From Stenotrophomonas hibiscicola ATCC 19867 (GTDB lineage Bacteria; Pseudomonadota; Gammaproteobacteria; Xanthomonadales; Xanthomonadaceae), in NCBI RefSeq assembly GCF_000382065.1, contig NZ_KB907498.1, positions 750,714-814,713 of the forward strand: a stretch of 64,000 nucleotides of DNA, written 5' to 3'. The notes under the pieces were generated by a model. That model was given only the letters and a program-made list of their open reading frames with translations. It was not told the origin of the DNA and ran no database searches. This document shows positions 1 through 9,682 of this stretch, piece by piece. The first letter of the stretch is position 1. Each line of letters begins with the position of its first letter. Made by a program: the position numbers and the translations under genes.

Positions 1-308
1 CCCAGGCCGGCCTGGTCGAAGGCCTGCGCGGTGTCCGTGGCGGCTACCGCCTGACCCGCCCGGCCATCGAGATCTCGCTGTTCGAAGTGGTCGAAGCGAT
101 GGAAGGGCCGCTGGCCCTGACCGAATGCAGCCACGACCACCACCAGTGCGGCATGGCGCCCAAGTGCGGCGCGCGCAGCAGCTGGCGGCTGATCAACGAC
201 GTGGTCTCCGAGGCCCTGCGCGATGTCACCCTCGCCCAGATCCTGCCCCCTCTTCCCCTTGCCGATGACGAACAGCGCCGCACCATCGCTGTCGACGTCG
301 TCTCCTGA
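1..308 (+). CDS. Rrf2-family transcriptional regulator of the SUF operon (3' part only)
   Basis: The reading frame is already open at the window edge, so the N-terminal DNA-binding half is missing. The visible part has the Rrf2 wing-type stretch (LVEGLRGVRGGYRLTRP) followed by three cysteines in a C-x6-C-x5-C arrangement, the place where IscR-type regulators bind a [2Fe-2S] cluster. The gene ends 18 nt before sufB and is co-directional. It is therefore probably the local iron-sulfur-sensing regulator of the suf operon, as Rrf2 proteins are in other Xanthomonadaceae. The family call is firm; the sensing role is inferred from cysteines and position. Confidence 0.85.
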   Translation, partial: QAGLVEGLRGVRGGYRLTRPAIEISLFEVVEAMEGPLALTECSHDHHQCGMAPKCGARSSWRLINDVVSEALRDVTLAQILPPLPLADDEQRRTIAVDVVS

Positions 309-326
309 TCCACAGGCAGCCCCCCC

Positions 327-1802
<1,476 letters not shown>

Positions 1803-1876
1803 CCGCCCGCCCCTGCCCCTCGCAAACGCATTCTCTTTACCGGCGGGCCGCGGCCCGCCCCACGGAAATCCCCACC

Positions 1877-2641
1877 ATGCTGAAGATCGAAAACCTCCAC
1901 GCCCGTATCGGCGACAAGGAAATCCTCAAGGGCCTGTCGCTGGACGTCCAGCCGGGCCAGGTGCACGCCATCATGGGCCCGAACGGCGCCGGCAAGTCCA
2001 CCCTGGGCAATGTCCTGGCCGGCCGCGACGGCTACGAAGTGACCGAAGGCAGCGTGCAGTTCGACGGCGTCGACCTGCTCGACCAGGACCCGGAAGCGCG
2101 CGCCGCTGCCGGCCTGTTCCTGGCGTTCCAGTACCCGGTGGAGATCCCGGGCGTGAACAACACCTACTTCCTGCGCGCGGCACTGAACGCCCAGCGCAAG
2201 GCACGCGGTGAGGAGGAACTCGATTCCATGCAGTTCCTCAAGCTGGTGCGCCAGAAGCTGGCCGTGCTGCACCTGAAGGACGAACTGCTGCACCGTGGCG
2301 TCAACGAAGGCTTCTCCGGTGGCGAGAAGAAGCGCAACGAGATCTTCCAGCTGGCCGTGCTGGAACCGAAGCTGGCGATCCTGGACGAAACCGACTCGGG
2401 CCTGGACATCGATGCACTGAAGAGCGTGGCCGATGGTGTCAACGCACTGCGCGCTGCTGATCGCTCGTTCCTGGTCATCACCCACTACCAGCGCCTGCTG
2501 GACTACATCAAGCCGGACGTGGTGCACGTGCTGGCCGATGGCCGCATCGTCAAAAGTGGCGGCCCGGAGCTGGCACTGGAACTGGAAGCGCACGGCTATG
2601 ATTTCCTGAAGGACCGGGTCGTGCCCGAGGCGGCGGTCTGA
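1877..2641 (+). CDS. sufC: SUF system ATPase SufC
   Basis: This 254-residue ABC-type ATPase drives conformational changes of the SufBCD scaffold and is not a transporter subunit. Walker A is GPNGAGKST (Lys about residue 40). The SufC-type signature SGGEKKRNEI and the Walker B LAILDETDSGLD follow. The ATG at 1877 starts the conserved MLKIENLHARI; in-frame sequence upstream belongs to the sufB-sufC spacer and is not conserved. The stop overlaps the sufD start by one base (TGATG), which implies translational coupling. Confidence 0.97.
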   Translation: MLKIENLHARIGDKEILKGLSLDVQPGQVHAIMGPNGAGKSTLGNVLAGRDGYEVTEGSVQFDGVDLLDQDPEARAAAGLFLAFQYPVEIPGVNNTYFLRAALNAQRKARGEEELDSMQFLKLVRQKLAVLHLKDELLHRGVNEGFSGGEKKRNEIFQLAVLEPKLAILDETDSGLDIDALKSVADGVNALRAADRSFLVITHYQRLLDYIKPDVVHVLADGRIVKSGGPELALELEAHGYDFLKDRVVPEAAV

Positions 2642-3903
2642 TGAGCGCCCTGCTTGATTCGATGGCCCAGGCCTTCTGCGGCAGCGATGCGCGCCGCGAA
2701 GTGCTGGATGCGGCCCTGCGCGATGGCCTGCCGGCCGCCCGCAACGAGGCCTGGAAGTACACCTCGCTGCGCCAGCTGGAGCGCCGTGCGTTCGCGGCTG
2801 CACCGCTGTCCCCGCCGGCCCTGGATGCCGCGCTGCTGGAGGACATCCCGGCACCGCGCCTGGTGTTCGTCAACGGCCGCCTGGACGCCGCGCTGAGCGA
2901 CGTGCAGGCCTTGCCGGCCGGCGTGCAGCTGCAGCCGCTGTCGGCCGCACTGGCCGCCGGCGAAGACGCCGTGCGTTTCCTTGGCCGCCGCTACGAGCGC
3001 AGCGAGGAGATCTTCGCCCGCCTGAATGCCGCGCTGGCCGATGAAGGCGTGGTGCTGCGCGTGGATGAAGGCGTGCAGGTCGACGTGCCGCTGCAGCTGG
3101 TGTTCGCCAGCGTCGCCGGTGACACCGACCTGGCCTGGCATCACCGCCACCTGATCGAACTGCGTGCCGGCGCCAGCCTGGGCGTGGTCGAGCACCGCTT
3201 CAGCGTGGGTGACTCCGCCCACCTGGACAACACCGTGCTGCATGCCCACGTCGCTCGCGATGCCGTGCTCAAGCACGCCCGCGTGCAGGCCGGCAGCGCG
3301 CGCCAGACCAGCTTCCTGCGCACCGACGCCGTGCTGGCCCGCGACGCGCAGTACCACCGCGTGGACCTGGAACTGGGCGCCGCGCTCAGCCGCCATGAAC
3401 TGAACGTGCGCCTGGAAGGCGACAATGCCCAGCTGACCGCCAACGGCGTGCTGCTTGGCAATGGCCGCCGCCACGTCGAAACCCGCCTGGGTATCGACCA
3501 CATCGCACGCGATACCGCCTGCGAACTGCTGTGGCGCGGCGTCGCCGCCAACCGCAGCCGCGTGGTGTTCCATGGTGGCATCCAGATCCGCGAAGGCGCC
3601 GATGGCACCGACGCGAACCTGTCCAACAAGAACCTGCTGCTGTCGGCCGATGCCGAGATCGACACCCAGCCAACGCTGGTGATCGACGCCGATGAAGTGA
3701 AGGCCGCGCACGGTGCGACTGTCGGCCAGCTCGATGCCAACGCGCTGTTCTACCTGCGCTCGCGCGGCCTGCCGCAGGCACAGGCGCAGGCACTGCTGAG
3801 CGCCGCGTTCTGCCACGAGCCGTTGAAGATCCTGCCGGACGCACTGCGTGCGCAGCTGGCACGCCGCCTGGACAAGGCGCTGGCCGAGGCAGGTGTGGCA
3901 TGA
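2641..3903 (+). CDS. sufD: Fe-S cluster assembly protein SufD
   Basis: The 420-residue protein is the SufB paralog of the SufBC2D scaffold. It has the family's beta-helical core and the C-terminal segment DEVKAAHGATVGQLDANALFYLRSRGL, with the His of AAHGAT in the position proposed to take part in iron entry. It overlaps sufC by one base and sufS by four bases (ATGA). The tight packing supports a single polycistronic mRNA for all suf genes here. Confidence 0.96.
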   Translation: MSALLDSMAQAFCGSDARREVLDAALRDGLPAARNEAWKYTSLRQLERRAFAAAPLSPPALDAALLEDIPAPRLVFVNGRLDAALSDVQALPAGVQLQPLSAALAAGEDAVRFLGRRYERSEEIFARLNAALADEGVVLRVDEGVQVDVPLQLVFASVAGDTDLAWHHRHLIELRAGASLGVVEHRFSVGDSAHLDNTVLHAHVARDAVLKHARVQAGSARQTSFLRTDAVLARDAQYHRVDLELGAALSRHELNVRLEGDNAQLTANGVLLGNGRRHVETRLGIDHIARDTACELLWRGVAANRSRVVFHGGIQIREGADGTDANLSNKNLLLSADAEIDTQPTLVIDADEVKAAHGATVGQLDANALFYLRSRGLPQAQAQALLSAAFCHEPLKILPDALRAQLARRLDKALAEAGVA

Positions 3904-5156
3904 ACCTATCCACGCCGCGACCGATCGAAGAACGCACCGGCGCCCCCGACTGGGACCGCGTCCGCCTCGACTTCCCGCTGCTGATGCGTGAAGTGCATGG
4001 CAAGCCGCTGGTCTATTTCGACAATGCCAACACCGGCCAGAAGCCGGTGCAGGTGATCGGCGCGGTGGACGAGTTCTACCGCCGCTACAACGCCAACGTC
4101 AGCCGCGCGGTGCATGCACTGGGCAGCGAAGCCACCGACGCCTACGAAGGCGCACGCAACACGCTGGCGCGCTTCCTCAACGTGCGCCCCAGCGACCTGG
4201 TGCTGTGCAGCGGCACCACCTTCGCCATCAACCTGGTGGCCTATTCGTGGGCGCTGCCGCGGCTGAAGGCCGGTGACGTGATCCTGATCACGCGCATGGA
4301 GCACCACGCCAACATTGTGCCGTGGCAGCTGGTCGCGCAGCGTACCGGCGCCACCATCCGCGTGGCCGAGATCACGCCTGACGGCGCACTCGATCTGGAT
4401 GCGCTGCGCGCGGCGATGACCCCGGAGGTCAAGCTGCTGGCTGTCACCCATGTCTCCAACGTGCTGGGCACGGTCAATCCGGTGCGCGAAATCTGCCGTG
4501 AAGCGCGCAAGCGCGGCATCATCACCGTGGTCGATGGCTCGCAGGCCGTGCCGCACCGCAAGGTCGAAGTCGCCGCGATCGGCTGCGACTTCTACGCCAT
4601 TACCGGCCACAAGATGTGCGGCCCGACCGGCACCGGCGCCTTGTGGGCGCGCCGCGAGCATCTGGATGCGATGCCGCCGTTCCTCGGTGGCGGCGAGATG
4701 ATCAAGGAAGTCAGCTTCGACGGCACCGTGTTCAACGATGCCCCGCACAAATTCGAAGCCGGCACCCCGAACATCGCCGGTTTCATCGGCCTGGGTGTGG
4801 CTGCCGACTACCTGCAGCAGCTTGGCCAGGAGAACGTGGAAGCACGCGAAGCCGAACTGCTGGCGCACTTCACCGAAGAACTGCGCCGCGTCGACGGCCT
4901 GCGCATCATCGGCGAAGCGCCGGAGAAGGCTGCGGTGGTCTCGTTCCTGATCGATGGCGCGCATGCGCACGATCTGGCCACCCTTCTGGATCTGGAAGGC
5001 GTGGCCGTGCGCTCGGGTCAGCACTGCGCACACCCGCTGCTGCAGTACTTCGGCGTCGCGGCTACCTGCCGCGCCTCGCTCGCGTTCTACAACACGCATG
5101 CCGAGATCGAGCGGTTCATGACGGCGTTGACGAAGGTGCGAAAGCTGCTGGGCTGA
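3900..5156 (+). CDS. sufS: SufS-type cysteine desulfurase
   Basis: This 418-residue PLP enzyme (class V aminotransferase fold) removes sulfur from cysteine and passes it as persulfide to the SUF machinery. The PLP lysine is in TGHKMCGPTG (about Lys238) and the persulfide cysteine in RSGQHCAHP (about Cys376), both intact. The SufS group is indicated by RSGQHCAHP and by the operon. No sufE or sufU homolog follows; the operon ends here with an intrinsic terminator about 30 nt after the stop. Confidence 0.96.
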   Translation: MNLSTPRPIEERTGAPDWDRVRLDFPLLMREVHGKPLVYFDNANTGQKPVQVIGAVDEFYRRYNANVSRAVHALGSEATDAYEGARNTLARFLNVRPSDLVLCSGTTFAINLVAYSWALPRLKAGDVILITRMEHHANIVPWQLVAQRTGATIRVAEITPDGALDLDALRAAMTPEVKLLAVTHVSNVLGTVNPVREICREARKRGIITVVDGSQAVPHRKVEVAAIGCDFYAITGHKMCGPTGTGALWARREHLDAMPPFLGGGEMIKEVSFDGTVFNDAPHKFEAGTPNIAGFIGLGVAADYLQQLGQENVEAREAELLAHFTEELRRVDGLRIIGEAPEKAAVVSFLIDGAHAHDLATLLDLEGVAVRSGQHCAHPLLQYFGVAATCRASLAFYNTHAEIERFMTALTKVRKLLG

Positions 5157-5186
5157 AGATTCGCCAGAATCGAGGAAGTATGAGAA

Positions 5187-5212
5187 CGCCGCAGGAAACT
5201 GCGGCGTTTTTT
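5187..5212 (+). terminator. Rho-independent terminator of the suf operon
   Basis: A perfect 8-bp stem (cgccgcag / ctgcggcg) with a GAAA tetraloop is followed by six T. It lies 30 nt after the sufS stop. It marks the boundary between the core suf operon and the AT-richer Rhs island. Confidence 0.93.
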
Positions 5213-5332
5213 ATTGCGCACTGAACGCAACCAAGCAGAGGCGTGACCGGGAAGCACCGAGTGATGCCAGGAACGGGCAATCTCACCGTAATGCCGATCC
5301 GTCCACCATCAACGGCCTTGAGGCACCGTCTC

Positions 5333-5635
5333 CTACATGCCAACAAGCATGGATACCCCGGATGCAATCAAGAAGACGTACATCATCACGACGCCCCTCA
5401 GCACCCACCGTTCCCCCTGATGGAGCGCCTGCCCTTTGGAAGTAAGGGCAAGCACTGCAATACCGCGCAAGCACCTAAGCCACCAATCAACCTTGATGAT
5501 TCCGACTGCAGCGAGTACTTCCGGTCGTTCACGCTCGATTTTCAGCAACATCCTGTGAGCCGCAAATGCGTTTATCCACATGGCACCTAGAATGATGGAA
5601 GCCCAAATGGGGAAGCTCTCAACAAGGCTTTTCAT
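5333..5635 (-). CDS. Small membrane protein of unknown function (orphan immunity candidate)
   Basis: The 100-residue protein has hydrophobic segments near residues 8-27 (IWASIILGAMWINAFAA) and 76-99 (LRGVVMMYVFLIASGVSMLV), with a charged stretch between, so it is probably a two- to three-helix inner-membrane protein. I recognise no family. It is the last gene of the minus-strand Rhs island, downstream of a decayed Rhs tip and a lipoprotein gene. Small membrane proteins are common immunity factors, so that role is possible but rests only on position. Confidence 0.55.
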   Translation of the reverse strand: MKSLVESFPIWASIILGAMWINAFAAHRMLLKIERERPEVLAAVGIIKVDWWLRCLRGIAVLALTSKGQALHQGERWVLRGVVMMYVFLIASGVSMLVGM

Positions 5636-5693
5636 CGTTCTTCACACTGGCACCGCGCTATAAAAACTGGTCAAACAGGCGCCGAAGATCAAA

Positions 5694-6086
5694 TCAATCC
5701 GCAATTTCTGCAATACGGCAAACCCCTCCACCCACATCCGCCTCAACTCTGACGTAGAGATTATTCGTAAAATACACATCCCCATGGCAAACCACGCGGA
5801 CACTGCTCTCGTAGTAAGTTACAAGAAGTGAGGAATCAGTAGCGACCTCAGGCTTCACAACCCTACTTTCACCGACAGGAATTGATCCTACGCCTACCAC
5901 ACCACCGCCAACCTCCAAGCTGACGCCATAAATCACGTCCCTTCCAACATTCTTTACAACAATCACCGGATCCGACAACCAATCACAACCCTGCAACCCC
6001 AGCGAAAGAACCACAGCAGCCAGGCATGATCGGATTCGACCACTCCACGCGGTTGAGTGCTCAGCACCCAGCTTGCATTTCGCCAT
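5694..6086 (-). CDS. Putative lipoprotein of unknown function (orphan immunity candidate)
   Basis: The start at 6086 was chosen because a GGAGG sequence lies 9 nt upstream; the longer frame runs into decayed Rhs sequence. The product of about 130 residues has a signal sequence ending in a lipobox (LQGC), then a small beta-rich domain (PVIVVKNVGRDVIYGVSLEVGG) with further cysteines. It starts directly downstream of Rhs remnant R1, where an immunity gene would sit after a toxin tip. No family is recognised. Confidence 0.6.
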   Translation of the reverse strand: MAKCKLGAEHSTAWSGRIRSCLAAVVLSLGLQGCDWLSDPVIVVKNVGRDVIYGVSLEVGGGVVGVGSIPVGESRVVKPEVATDSSLLVTYYESSVRVVCHGDVYFTNNLYVRVEADVGGGVCRIAEIAD

Positions 6087-6280
6087 TTCTTGCAGCCTCC
6101 GAACATTGAAACGACTTCCTGTGCGACTGCCGGAGCCACACAAGCCACGGCCCCACCGCGAGTACCACCCGAATCAACAGCAAACAGAGCCATTCATGGC
6201 TTAGTCCCAATTCAATACGCCGCGGGTGACGGAAAAGCCTGCGGAGCATGCCGAACAATCACCGGCGTTGCAGGCCCTTT
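6087..6280 (-). pseudogene. Rhs remnant R1: decayed junction of Rhs ORF1 end and ORF2 start
   Basis: Read on the minus strand, about 6275-6201 encodes RACNAGDC followed by SVTRGVLNWD and a TAA stop, matching the last residues of the large Rhs protein. One codon later comes ATG-AAT-GGC, the start of the tip ORF, which breaks after a few codons (frameshift and stop). A shifted frame then continues as PAVAQEVV, the conserved end of the tip signal sequence. The TAA-one codon-ATG junction is the same as in the intact locus. The following lipoprotein gene starts where the Rhs core should be. Confidence 0.8.
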
Positions 6281-6334
6281 GAAGCTACTCCATCACATAG
6301 CGCCCGCACACCCAATCTTCTACGTAGCAATCAG

Positions 6335-6895
6335 CTATGGATTCGATGCGTTCAATGGCGCAAGAAGCCCCTTGACGTACCCACCGAGGCCAACTACGTC
6401 CTCAGCTGTACCAATCAGGTCCCGTCGCATCATCTTCTCGACATGCTCTACACCACCAAGTCGCGCGACAACATCCGCAAGGAAAGTGACATCTCCCGCA
6501 AATAACGTCACGTCCTGATCCAGCTTTACAACCCAGCGACCATCACGCGAAAGCAAGAAATGATCACGCATGAAGTTCCCATCTTCCAGCCAGTAGGAGC
6601 GCAGGCCATCCAGACCTCGCTCAATTTCCACGAGGCTTCCCCTGTCGGAGCACTCTGAACATCGAACCGCGCACATTGCGATATCTGCAAAGTGCTCCGA
6701 AAGTGCGCTCAGCCACGCCGCCCAAACATCGTTCGGAGCAAAATCCTCATACAGGTTGCGATCAAACGCCATCCCTACCCAGTCCTCACGGAGGAGAGGG
6801 ATATCCGGAGGGTTAGCATCCGAGAGGGATGCCGCAATGAAATCTGGCCAGCAACATGTAATGCTCATGGCTTCTCTGAGTGCACTCAAGCCCAC
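6335..6895 (-). CDS. Hypothetical protein, immunity-like
   Basis: This is a soluble, acidic protein of up to 186 residues, rich in Trp, Asp and Leu, without signal peptide or membrane span. The listed start is a GTG that overlaps the end of the upstream 87-residue gene; an ATG at 6868 (MSITCC) is an alternative start. No family is recognised. Size, acidity and position in a chain of small minus-strand genes after a decayed Rhs tip fit a cytoplasmic immunity protein. Confidence 0.6.
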   Translation of the reverse strand: MGLSALREAMSITCCWPDFIAASLSDANPPDIPLLREDWVGMAFDRNLYEDFAPNDVWAAWLSALSEHFADIAMCAVRCSECSDRGSLVEIERGLDGLRSYWLEDGNFMRDHFLLSRDGRWVVKLDQDVTLFAGDVTFLADVVARLGGVEHVEKMMRRDLIGTAEDVVGLGGYVKGLLAPLNASNP

Positions 6896-7149
6896 TCATC
6901 AATACTCCGTCTAACGGCCAACACTTGTGCTTCGGCATAGCGGGAATCGCGAATACGGATATCAGCATCATCAAGATAGTGCCATATCACGTGAGGAACC
7001 CCGATTTCATACGAACTTGACCGAATCACGTTCTTGATAAATTGCGCCCTCTGGTACCAACCAGACACCTGTTCCTCGGAAGCAGGCTCGGATTCCAACA
7101 GCCTCCACAGACAGGCTAGAACGAGATTCTTTTCATCGATAGCGCCCAA
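6886..7149 (-). CDS. Small hypothetical protein, immunity-like
   Basis: An 87-residue, probably helical protein (ends RRSIDEWA) with no signal peptide or transmembrane segment. Its stop overlaps the start of the next gene, so the two are likely translated together. The GC content is clearly lower than in the flanking core genes. It belongs to the cluster of small unexplained genes behind Rhs remnant R2. I recognise no domain. Confidence 0.55.
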   Translation of the reverse strand: MGAIDEKNLVLACLWRLLESEPASEEQVSGWYQRAQFIKNVIRSSSYEIGVPHVIWHYLDDADIRIRDSRYAEAQVLAVRRSIDEWA

Positions 7150-7209
7150 TGCGATACCTCATATTCTTCAACCAAGGGGCAACCCCCCAAAGCCTATCGA
7201 CGTGATCGA

Positions 7210-7461
7210 TCAGCTCGCAATGACACAGACGCAATCGCGCAACGTGTAGAATTGAACAGCCCAGGAGTGAAATGGCGTACTGTGATATCTGTGACTCTGC
7301 CAGCCATCGAGAATGTTCCGAAGTCTCTGTCTGGCAAGTGTCAATCCTAACATGGAGACCATGCGATCACATGTTAGGCGCGCCTGTGGATCATCCCGCT
7401 TTCCTGCCACAGAAGGCAGAAATGAAAGCACATAACGCCATTTCCACAACCTATCACTCAC
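7210..7461 (-). CDS. Small hypothetical protein
   Basis: The 83-residue frame starts with a GTG that overlaps the stop of the upstream lipoprotein gene (GTGA, four bases). That overlap is the main support for it being expressed. The composition is basic, with several Trp and Cys (ends DCVCVIAS), and there is no recognisable domain. It could instead be the degraded remains of a longer immunity gene. Confidence 0.4.
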   Translation of the reverse strand: MSDRLWKWRYVLSFLPSVAGKRDDPQARLTCDRMVSMLGLTLARQRLRNILDGWQSHRYHSTPFHSWAVQFYTLRDCVCVIAS

Positions 7462-7970
7462 TTCAGATCTTCAAGATTGACGAGCACATCTCCAAATTCC
7501 GCACGTGGAACGGGACCAGGGATTCGTAGGGAGCGAACTTCAAGGGGGGCGTGAATTTCGCCAAGCAGCAGATCACCTGTCGAATTGTCACTCTCTCTTG
7601 TCCTGAACACCCCGATTATCGAGACCCATGAATACGCGTATTCATCAAATACGCTTTGCTGCAGATCTATTGGCCCTCTGATTCGAACTTGGGTCTCCTC
7701 AGTCACTCCGGCCTCAAACAACTCTTTGCTTGAATTCAGTACAAAGAGCTCCCGGCTCACCCCGAGATAGCCCTCCATCCGCACCAACTTTCCATCGAAT
7801 AGCCGGGGCGTAGCAGCCAGTTCCCGGAAGCTGACCCGGCAGGCGGAGCTGCCCTCGACGCCACAGGTCGTTCCAAACGGTACGCCCACACCTTCTTGAT
7901 ACCTGCAACCAGCCCCATAAAAAATAAAAACAATAACCACGAAAAACCGGAAATCAACATTCACGCCCAC
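7458..7970 (-). CDS. Putative secreted or lipid-anchored protein, immunity-like
   Basis: The 170-residue protein has a hydrophobic N-terminus (about residues 8-21) ending in GAGC, an imperfect lipobox. A beta-rich domain follows (LFDGKLVRMEGYLGVSREL) that resembles small OB-like folds seen in uncharacterised periplasmic proteins. Its C-terminus overlaps the next small gene by four bases. It lies behind Rhs remnant R2 with other small exported proteins. Function is unknown. Confidence 0.6.
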   Translation of the reverse strand: MGVNVDFRFFVVIVFIFYGAGCRYQEGVGVPFGTTCGVEGSSACRVSFRELAATPRLFDGKLVRMEGYLGVSRELFVLNSSKELFEAGVTEETQVRIRGPIDLQQSVFDEYAYSWVSIIGVFRTRESDNSTGDLLLGEIHAPLEVRSLRIPGPVPRAEFGDVLVNLEDLK

Positions 7971-8065
7971 ACCCCCGCGTCGCCATCCAGCGCCATGGGA
8001 TACCGCTCACTTTCGCTGCACTCCCGCAAACCGCCCCTCCTCTGCCAGCCGAAAAATTCGCAGAA

Positions 8066-8419
8066 TCATTGATAGCCAAGTTCATCAACAACAGCCTTGC
8101 ACTTGGAATCCAAATCGACATGAAATGATTTCAACTCCTCGGACGGTAGTTTCCCGTCGTCCGAGCGATGCATTACTGCATATCCGCGCAACCCTGCCAC
8201 CGTCCCCTCAGGAGCAATGTTGTAGATATCCCCACCCCACCCCCGCGACGACTTTACATAGTCAGCCACCACCAAAAGACAGTCGTCATCCAGTCGACCG
8301 CTTCCTATTTCATGTAGCGAACAACCAGCGACAGATACGAGACATAGCGCTGAAGTTAGCGCAAGCCCTTGAAGAACCATCGCTCGTCGTCGGCATCGAG
8401 ATGAACTTGTGGATTTCAC
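8066..8419 (-). CDS. Putative lipoprotein of unknown function (orphan immunity candidate)
   Basis: A 117-residue protein with an Arg-rich n-region, a hydrophobic core and a good lipobox (VAGC), followed by about 84 residues of mature sequence with two more cysteines. The start is a GTG with GGGAG a few bases upstream; an internal ATG 13 codons in would also leave a full signal. The 18-bp poly-C tract at 8473-8490 lies 54 bp upstream, between this gene and Rhs remnant R2, where length changes could alter its expression. Confidence 0.6.
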   Translation of the reverse strand: MKSTSSSRCRRRAMVLQGLALTSALCLVSVAGCSLHEIGSGRLDDDCLLVVADYVKSSRGWGGDIYNIAPEGTVAGLRGYAVMHRSDDGKLPSEELKSFHVDLDSKCKAVVDELGYQ

Positions 8420-8472
8420 AGCACTCCCGCCACTTGTCGAGAAACCCAGGAAGGAACACCGTGGGCCGCCTG

Positions 8473-8490
8473 CCCCCCCCCCCCCCCCCC
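8473..8490. repeat. 18-bp poly-C (poly-G on the coding strand) homopolymer tract
   Basis: Eighteen consecutive C on the plus strand, in the gap between Rhs remnant R2 and the downstream lipoprotein gene on the minus strand. Homopolymer runs of this length slip readily during replication and are a classic phase-variation substrate. They are also a frequent place for assembly error, so the exact length is uncertain. Confidence 0.95.
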
Positions 8491-8507
8491 TTGCAGTAAT
8501 GATTCTA

Positions 8508-8831
8508 TCAATAGCGCGTCAGCGACTGTTTGACGACAACGTGCTCCCATTCTACTTGGGATAGCCTTTCGCCCCTCGCCCCTTCAGCCATGGCCATCTG
8601 AACCAGCTCACCAGAAGGCTCATACACCGTACGCTCGATGACATTTCCATTGACAGCGGTGATCGCCACCGTTGAAACCAACGCATCGGTGTAACTGTAC
8701 TCGACCACTTCCTGGGCAGCGGCCAGCACTATATTCAGGCCACACGCACCAACACCGCGAGTACCGCCCGAATCAGTGGAGAGCCAGCCCTTTTTCCAGC
8801 CGACAGCCCGCCCTCGACCTCTCGGCAACAA
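8508..8831 (-). pseudogene. Rhs remnant R2: truncated Rhs core joined to the start of a lost toxin tip
   Basis: On the minus strand it reads LAAAQEVVEYSYTDALVS, then TAVNGNVIERTVYEPSGE, matching the first part of the Rhs core of the intact tip ORF. The frame then jumps to LVQMAMAEGARGERLSQVEW, which matches the pretoxin linker of remnant R4 (QMAMAEGSMGERFSQVKW), and stops soon after. The middle of the core and the toxin are gone. Its 5' end is fused to the 3' end of the lipoprotein gene at 8773-9201. Confidence 0.8.
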
Positions 8832-9201
8832 TCGTCACGCACTCATTCACAGGAAGCCCACAGGTGTCCGCCGACCTGACGACACCTTGATGATCGGCTA
8901 AGACGAAATATACCCTCAATCTTTCGCTTCCAGCCCGATCAAATGATTTCCTGACATCAATTAAATGCACCCTGCATATTTGCGCTTCTGGCACACTTTC
9001 GGAACTGAAAACTGACTCGAGCGCCTGTGCGTAGTGATTAGCCGCTGCGTTTCTTGGCTCATGATTTATGACCACACCCAAACCTCCATCTCTCCCGCCA
9101 CAGGCTGCAAGCCCTAACAAGCAAAGCGCCGCTACAATAATATCGACCAGCCGCCCAAAGCGATCAAGCACTTGGGAATTTTTCACTGAATCCCCTCCCA
9201 A
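8773..9201 (-). CDS. Putative lipoprotein, tandem paralog of the upstream gene
   Basis: Up to 142 residues with a lipobox LAAC after a hydrophobic segment. The mature part (RVYFVLADHQGVVRSADTCG, then a conserved Cys further on) aligns with the protein at 9221-9586 (RIFYVLTDGGGKFLTAGTCG), so the two are tandem duplicates. The last residues (about RLEKGLALH) come from Rhs remnant R2 sequence, so the natural C-terminus was replaced by recombination. The role is unknown; an immunity lipoprotein is the best guess from context. Confidence 0.6.
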   Translation of the reverse strand: MGGDSVKNSQVLDRFGRLVDIIVAALCLLGLAACGGRDGGLGVVINHEPRNAAANHYAQALESVFSSESVPEAQICRVHLIDVRKSFDRAGSERLRVYFVLADHQGVVRSADTCGLPVNECVTIVAERSRAGCRLEKGLALH

Positions 9202-9220
9202 AACTTAGCGCACGCGCAAT

Positions 9221-9586
9221 CTACATCCTTTCACAGGCCCCGATCATTCGCTTCACGATGACCGAGGCACACTGGCCTTCGTCAATACCACAAGTCCCCG
9301 CAGTCAAGAATTTCCCGCCGCCATCAGTCAGTACATAGAAAATCCTTCTATTTCTCCGACCCTCCCGAGAGAGTTCGAGCTGCGATACCACCAACTCTGC
9401 ATTCACTTTCCGCGCCCCGTCCACAGGACGCGAATGCATGAGCTCATCCATATCAGCATGGATCTTCTGAGATGAGGAGCTGTCGTGGTCCTGGTTAGCG
9501 ACCCGAAGAAGACAACCGCGGTCCTGCACACAGGAGGCAAGAAGCGGCATCGATAAGGCAGCAGATAGAAAAACTTTGATCTTCAT
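9221..9586 (-). CDS. Putative lipoprotein, tandem paralog of the downstream gene
   Basis: The start MKIKVFLSAAL at 9586 gives a compact signal with lipobox LASC; a longer frame to 9619 adds an unlikely N-terminus. About 121 residues, with a cysteine pattern (TCG, QCAS, GAC) shared with the neighbouring paralog. It follows Rhs remnant R3, the position of an immunity gene. Outer-membrane or periplasmic anchoring would suit protection from a toxin acting in the envelope, but no toxin partner remains. Confidence 0.62.
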   Translation of the reverse strand: MKIKVFLSAALSMPLLASCVQDRGCLLRVANQDHDSSSSQKIHADMDELMHSRPVDGARKVNAELVVSQLELSREGRRNRRIFYVLTDGGGKFLTAGTCGIDEGQCASVIVKRMIGACERM

Positions 9587-9682
9587 CGAAACCAGCCCAT
9601 CCAATGACCTCGCGCTCAAGCAAGAACACGCTCAGTACCGTAGGTTCGGATCATTACGGGCATACGTGCAACTGCCCCCCCC

